From NCBI RefSeq assembly GCF_014218725.1, contig NZ_JABBJE010000001.1, forward strand, positions 930,001 through 994,000: DNA of 64,000 bases, in the 5' to 3' direction. The notes below the pieces were generated by a model that did not search any database, had not been told where the DNA came from, and saw nothing but the letters and a program-made list of their open reading frames with translations. A program made the position numbers and the translations under genes. Shown here piece after piece: positions 62,001 to 64,000 of the stretch; position 1 is the first letter of the stretch, and each line of letters opens with the position of its first letter. The stretch comes from Brevundimonas huaxiensis (lineage in GTDB: Bacteria > Pseudomonadota > Alphaproteobacteria > Caulobacterales > Caulobacteraceae).

Positions 62001-62317
62001 ACAGCCACATCTTCTCGGCGGTGGCGGCGATGAACGTCGGCTACGGCTTCGGCCGCAACGGCTGGATCCGTCCGGAACTGCGCGTCGGCTATCGTCAGAA
62101 CATCTCGGTCGACGCCGGCGAAACCATCGCCCGCTTCGCCAGCGGCGGCCCGGACTTCATCCTGTCGCCGGACGCCATCGAAGGCGGCGGGCCGATCCTG
62201 GGCTTCCGCCTGAACTTCGGCAACGAACTGGGCATGCTGTCGCTGACCGGCGACGCCGAGCTGCTGGAAGACTACGTCCGCTACTCGCTGCTGCTGCGGG
62301 CCAGCTTCCGCTTCTGA
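59024..62317 (+). CDS. Large autotransporter (type Va-like) with aspartate-rich calcium-loop insertions
   Basis: A 1097-residue secreted protein. Signal peptide MRILLATAVAIAPLMVATGS, then a passenger rich in short Gly/Asn/Thr/Val repeats typical of a beta helix (residues about 23-800), and a C-terminal autotransporter barrel (about 823-1097) ending in Phe (LLLRASFRF). Three Asp/Gly-rich loops resemble thrombospondin type 3 or EF-hand calcium loops: 120-129 (DTDGDGDLDG), 307-343 (with DGDGIKNRDDPDRDGDGIPD) and 560-571 (DTDKDGVPDAAE). I chose ATG 59024 over GTG 59000. The passenger role is unknown; adhesion or surface-layer functions are common. Confidence 0.88.
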   Translation: MRILLATAVAIAPLMVATGSQAEIVISNARTTPIQTSNATGTAADNIRIASGGSVAVASGAAVTLNSNNMVDLDSGSSITMDKSADGSTGLLVNGGNTGSVIVGGSITVNDTLEAADIKDTDGDGDLDGPFATGTGRYGVRVTGASPFTGNILVEGTGAIAVEGNNSYGLSVESALNGKLQSLGTVRVTGNDSAAIRTTGPISGNVDLAGSISALGANATGVSIEGDVGGALKIHSSVVATGYRYTTPPPARPTTGTFDNATTLFLDELDADDLLQGGPAVRVGANVAGGVLLDKALAYSEAGIEGDDDKDGVKNGDEDDDGDGIKNRDDPDRDGDGIPDASETAASITSLGGAPALLIGSTTNTVTLGAVGTGDAAYGLINRGTIVGSGLYSGVESRAVQLGVTGGQAVNVVGGVRNEGGISSTAVDANATGLWIGSGVTAPTINNSGAIQAVASGKQTQSATGILIGAGANVGSLTNTGNLVASFGGNQGSATVIRDQSGSLTQLNNAGSIIGSLTPNTDDTNPVTGKVTAIDVSANTTGVTLRQYGIAAAAGSTATDTDKDGVPDAAEPAIVGAIKLGSGADTLNIENGVVNGDIDFGAGADRLNISGGAVVTGAIANSDGLLDINVSKGTLAATQTGATAISNLNIGAEGTLLVNLDPANDRAGGFNVSGNATLATGSTLGVRFSSLIDQPERFNVITAGTLNVGQINQTLLSDNSPYLYVVQGGVAGNTVYVDARRRTASEAGLIPVEASAYDAVYGALGSNEALRNLFLSQTSRDGFIDAYEQMLPDHSGGPLMSLSAGVDAVTRALTGRNAAAAPGETSAWVQEINFYADKDKTDSYGFRSEGFGVAGGVEKGTSLGAVGISAAFTSSDIKDPEAEAEEVLSANLLELGLYWRAQGQYWTTWARAAGGYASFSADRSLVATGVYLNNKSDWHGWTAAVAGGASYERNFGRLNIRPEIYGEYFSLSEGSRSEKGGGDGFDLDIDSRDSHIFSAVAAMNVGYGFGRNGWIRPELRVGYRQNISVDAGETIARFASGGPDFILSPDAIEGGGPILGFRLNFGNELGMLSLTGDAELLEDYVRYSLLLRASFRF

Positions 62318-62340
62318 TCGCAGCCCGATCCAGACAAACG

Positions 62341-62376
62341 AAAGGCCGCCGGAGCGATCCGGCGGCCTTTTTGTTT
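62341..62376 (+). terminator. Rho-independent terminator of the autotransporter gene
   Basis: Perfect 13-bp arms AAAGGCCGCCGGA (62341-62353) and TCCGGCGGCCTTT (62358-62370), a GCGA loop, and a TTGTTT tail. The tail runs directly into the 3' end of the convergent tRNA-Val. Confidence 0.95.
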
Positions 62377-62452
62377 GGTAGGCGGCGACGGGTTCGAACC
62401 GCCGACCCTCTCGGTGTAAACGAGATGCTCTGACCAGCTGAGCTAGCCGCCC
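62376..62452 (-). tRNA. tRNA-Val (TAC)
   Basis: A 77-nt cloverleaf on the minus strand with encoded CCA. Acceptor GGGCGGC pairs with GCCGCCT, the D arm GCTCAGCTGGTCAGAGC is regular, the anticodon stem TCTCG/CGAGA holds loop TTTACAC with anticodon TAC, and the T arm is GGCGG-TTCGAAC-CCGTC. The discriminator is A, as expected for Val. The single G-T at the first acceptor pair is slightly unusual. Confidence 0.95.
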
Positions 62453-62486
62453 CCAAGGGCAGAGACGGGCTTATGCCCGTCGCGCC

Positions 62487-62762
62487 TCAACCGTTCAAGG
62501 CGCTTTTCAAACCTTCGCCCGGGCGAAAGCGCGCGGTGCGCGAGGCCGGGCGCGCGACCGCCGCACCGGTCTGCGGATTGCGCGCGACGCCGGCCTTGCG
62601 ATCCACGGCGACGAAACTGCCGAAACCGATCAGCTTCACATCCGCGCCCCGCGTCAGCGACTCGGTCACGCCGTCCGTAAACGCCTCCAGCGCCGTCTTC
62701 GCCTGGTCGCGGCTGATGTTCGCCGCGCTGGCCATCCGGCCGATCAGTTCCGCCTTGGTCAT
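62487..62762 (-). CDS. hup: HU-family nucleoid DNA-binding protein
   Basis: A 91-residue basic protein of the HU/IHF fold. MTKAELIGRMASAANISRDQ and the helical body ALEAFTDGVTESLTRG are followed by the signature VKLIGFGSFVAVDRKAGVARNP and the DNA-binding arm (RNPQTGAAVARPASRTARFRPG around the conserved Pro). A strong ribosome site, GGAGGGG, precedes ATG 62762, and it has its own promoter. It lies after lon, the order seen in many proteobacteria. Confidence 0.96.
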   Translation of the reverse strand: MTKAELIGRMASAANISRDQAKTALEAFTDGVTESLTRGADVKLIGFGSFVAVDRKAGVARNPQTGAAVARPASRTARFRPGEGLKSALNG

Positions 62763-62783
62763 TCGTCCCCTCCAGAACGAATC

Positions 62784-62812
62784 ACTAAAGGACAGATCGG
62801 CGGTTGCGTCAA
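62784..62812 (-). promoter_or_regulatory. Promoter of the HU gene
   Basis: On the minus strand TTGACG (plus 62807-62812), a 17-base spacer, and TTTAGT (62784-62789). The -35 element overlaps the T tract of the lon terminator, a compact arrangement. The leader would be about 15 bases. Confidence 0.5.
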
Positions 62813-62847
62813 AAACGAAAACGCCGCCGGTGGGATCACCGGCGGCG
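62811..62847 (-). terminator. Rho-independent terminator of lon
   Basis: Perfect 11-bp arms CGCCGCCGGTG and CACCGGCGGCG (plus 62837-62847 and 62822-62832) with a 4-base loop, followed on the minus strand by TTTTCGTTTTTG. It lies 20 bases after the lon stop. Confidence 0.93.
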
Positions 62848-62866
62848 CTCGCTGTTCAACTCGGCG

Positions 62867-64000
62867 TTAGTGGCTGACTGCCGCCGCCGGTCCTTCCGGA
62901 GCCGCGACCGGGGCCGGCAGCGGTTCGGCCGCCTCGTCCCACTCCACCGGCGTCAGGGTGCCGACAAGCGCCCACTTCAGCGCCTCGTCCGCCGTGGAGA
63001 TCGGCACGATCTCCAGCGCCGACTTCACATTGTCCGGCACGTCGGCGAGATCCTTCTCGTTCTCCTGCGGGATCAGCACCGTCTTGACGCCGGAGCGCAG
63101 GGCCGCGAGCAGCTTCTCCTTCAGACCGCCGATAGCAGTGACCCGGCCGCGCAGGGTGATCTCGCCGGTCATGGCGATATCCTTGCGGATCGGAATGCCG
63201 GTGAGAACCGAGACCATCGCCACGGTCATGGCCACGCCGGCGGACGGGCCATCCTTGGGCGTCGCGCCGTCCGGCACGTGGACGTGGATGTCGGTCTTCT
63301 CGAACACCGGGGGCTTGACGCCGAAGGCCAGGGCGCGCGACCGCACATAGGACGCCGCAGCCGAGATCGACTCCTTCATCACGTCCTTCAGATTGCCGGT
63401 CACGGTCATGCGCCCGCGACCCGGCATCTTGATCGCCTCGATGGTCAGGATGTCGCCGCCGAACTCGGTCCAGGCCAGACCGGTGACGATGCCGACCTGA
63501 TCCTCCTCATCCGTCTCGCCGTAGCGGAACTTCTTCACCCCCGCATAGTCGGACAGCTTAGCCTCATCGACCGTGATCGACTTGGCGCCCGTCTTGGCCA
63601 TCTCGCGCACGGCCTTGCGCGCCAGACCGCCCAACGCCCGCTCCAGTGAGCGCACGCCAGCCTCGCGGGTGTAATAGCGGATCAGGTCGCGGATCGTGTC
63701 TTCCGGCACGATCAGTTCGCCGTCCTTCAGGCCGTGGTCCGCCAACTGCTTGGGCAGGACGTGGCGCTTGGCGATCTCGACCTTCTCATCCTCGGTATAG
63801 CCCGAGACCCGGATGATCTCCATCCGGTCCATCAGCGGCTGCGGCATGTTCAGGCTGTTCGCGGTCGTCACGAACATCACCTGGGACAGGTCGTAGTCCA
63901 CCTCCAGATAGTGGTCGCCAAAGGTCGAGTTCTGGGCCGGATCCAGCACCTCCAGCAGGGCCGACGACGGATCGCCGCGCCAGTCCGATCCCAGCTTGTC
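62867..64000 (-). CDS. lon: ATP-dependent protease Lon, C-terminal part (partial)
   Basis: The frame is open to the window edge, giving the last 377 residues. It starts within the AAA+ module (SALLEVLDPAQN, then FVTTANSLNMPQPLMDRMEIIRVSGY read around TTANSL), followed by the alpha-helical subdomain (YTREAGVRSLERALGGLARK) and the S16 protease domain. The catalytic pair is Ser in PKDGPSAGVAMT and Lys in IGGLKEKLLAALR. In Caulobacterales Lon degrades CcrM, SciP and DnaA. The tail is Ala/Pro-rich. A terminator follows. Confidence 0.98.
   Translation of the reverse strand, partial: DKLGSDWRGDPSSALLEVLDPAQNSTFGDHYLEVDYDLSQVMFVTTANSLNMPQPLMDRMEIIRVSGYTEDEKVEIAKRHVLPKQLADHGLKDGELIVPEDTIRDLIRYYTREAGVRSLERALGGLARKAVREMAKTGAKSITVDEAKLSDYAGVKKFRYGETDEEDQVGIVTGLAWTEFGGDILTIEAIKMPGRGRMTVTGNLKDVMKESISAAASYVRSRALAFGVKPPVFEKTDIHVHVPDGATPKDGPSAGVAMTVAMVSVLTGIPIRKDIAMTGEITLRGRVTAIGGLKEKLLAALRSGVKTVLIPQENEKDLADVPDNVKSALEIVPISTADEALKWALVGTLTPVEWDEAAEPLPAPVAAPEGPAAAVSH

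Noticed and set aside
59549-62008. 819-codon frame antisense to the autotransporter
   Set aside because: Repetitive Gly/Arg/Asp composition mirrors the sense repeats; no ribosome site, no recognisable domain.

Overview
The window reads as core chromosome of a GC-rich alphaproteobacterium of the Caulobacterales, most likely Brevundimonas or a close relative. The reasons are the uninterrupted Caulobacter-like gene order (trpE, trpGDC, lexA, then gltX-gltA, the lpx/bam/rseP/dxr/cdsA/uppS/frr/pyrH/tsf/rpsB run, dnaE, lolCD-proS, RNase J, nuo), LexA operators of the alphaproteobacterial GTTC-N7-GTTC type, a short prolyl-tRNA synthetase without editing insert, and extensive use of 4-base start/stop overlaps (ATGA, GTGA, TTGA). 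Genus is an inference; no rRNA is present to confirm it. I see no insertion sequence, prophage, CRISPR array or defence island.

Layout. 1-4554: end of a PpiD/SurA-type foldase, then tryptophan synthesis (trpE; trpG-trpD-trpC) with a small membrane-protein gene reading antisense between trpE and trpG. 4555-5370: lexA behind two opposed SOS boxes. 5351-10370: comEC (without its nuclease-like domain), gltX, and gltA ending in a strong terminator. 10376-24193: a long leftward envelope cluster, pyrH-frr-uppS-cdsA-dxr-rseP-bamA-skp-lpxD-fabZ-lpxA-lpxI-lpxB-FUSC, which joins isoprenoid carrier, phospholipid, lipid A and outer-membrane protein assembly functions. 24292-26413: rpsB-tsf with leader and intercistronic hairpins and a terminator. 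26414-30873: a DUF4142 lipoprotein with a candidate general-stress (EcfG-type) promoter, dnaE, and a 30-codon membrane microprotein with a LexA-box promoter that looks like the SOS division inhibitor SidA. 31002-39834: secreted MsrA, LolD-LolC, ProS, DUF1467, DUF3088, an unknown membrane-anchored protein, RNase J, CoaX and BirA. 39839-55207: a complete 14-subunit nuo (complex I) operon interrupted by three small unassigned genes and preceded by a Fur-like box. 55413-64000: AbgT-type transporter, two identical tRNA-Asp genes each with its 3' end mirrored in a downstream inverted repeat, a GT4 glycosyltransferase, a large autotransporter with aspartate-rich calcium-loop insertions, tRNA-Val, HU, and the C-terminal part of Lon.

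How the parts work together. SOS control is represented twice, at lexA and at the sidA-like gene, with the same promoter design: a LexA half-site forms part of the -10 element. Envelope biogenesis dominates the middle (BamA, Skp, RseP, Lpx, FabZ, CdsA, UppS, plus LolCD further on). The best candidates for something under-described are the SOS microprotein, the three extra nuo-operon ORFs, the mirrored tRNA-Asp 3' ends, and the calcium-loop autotransporter.
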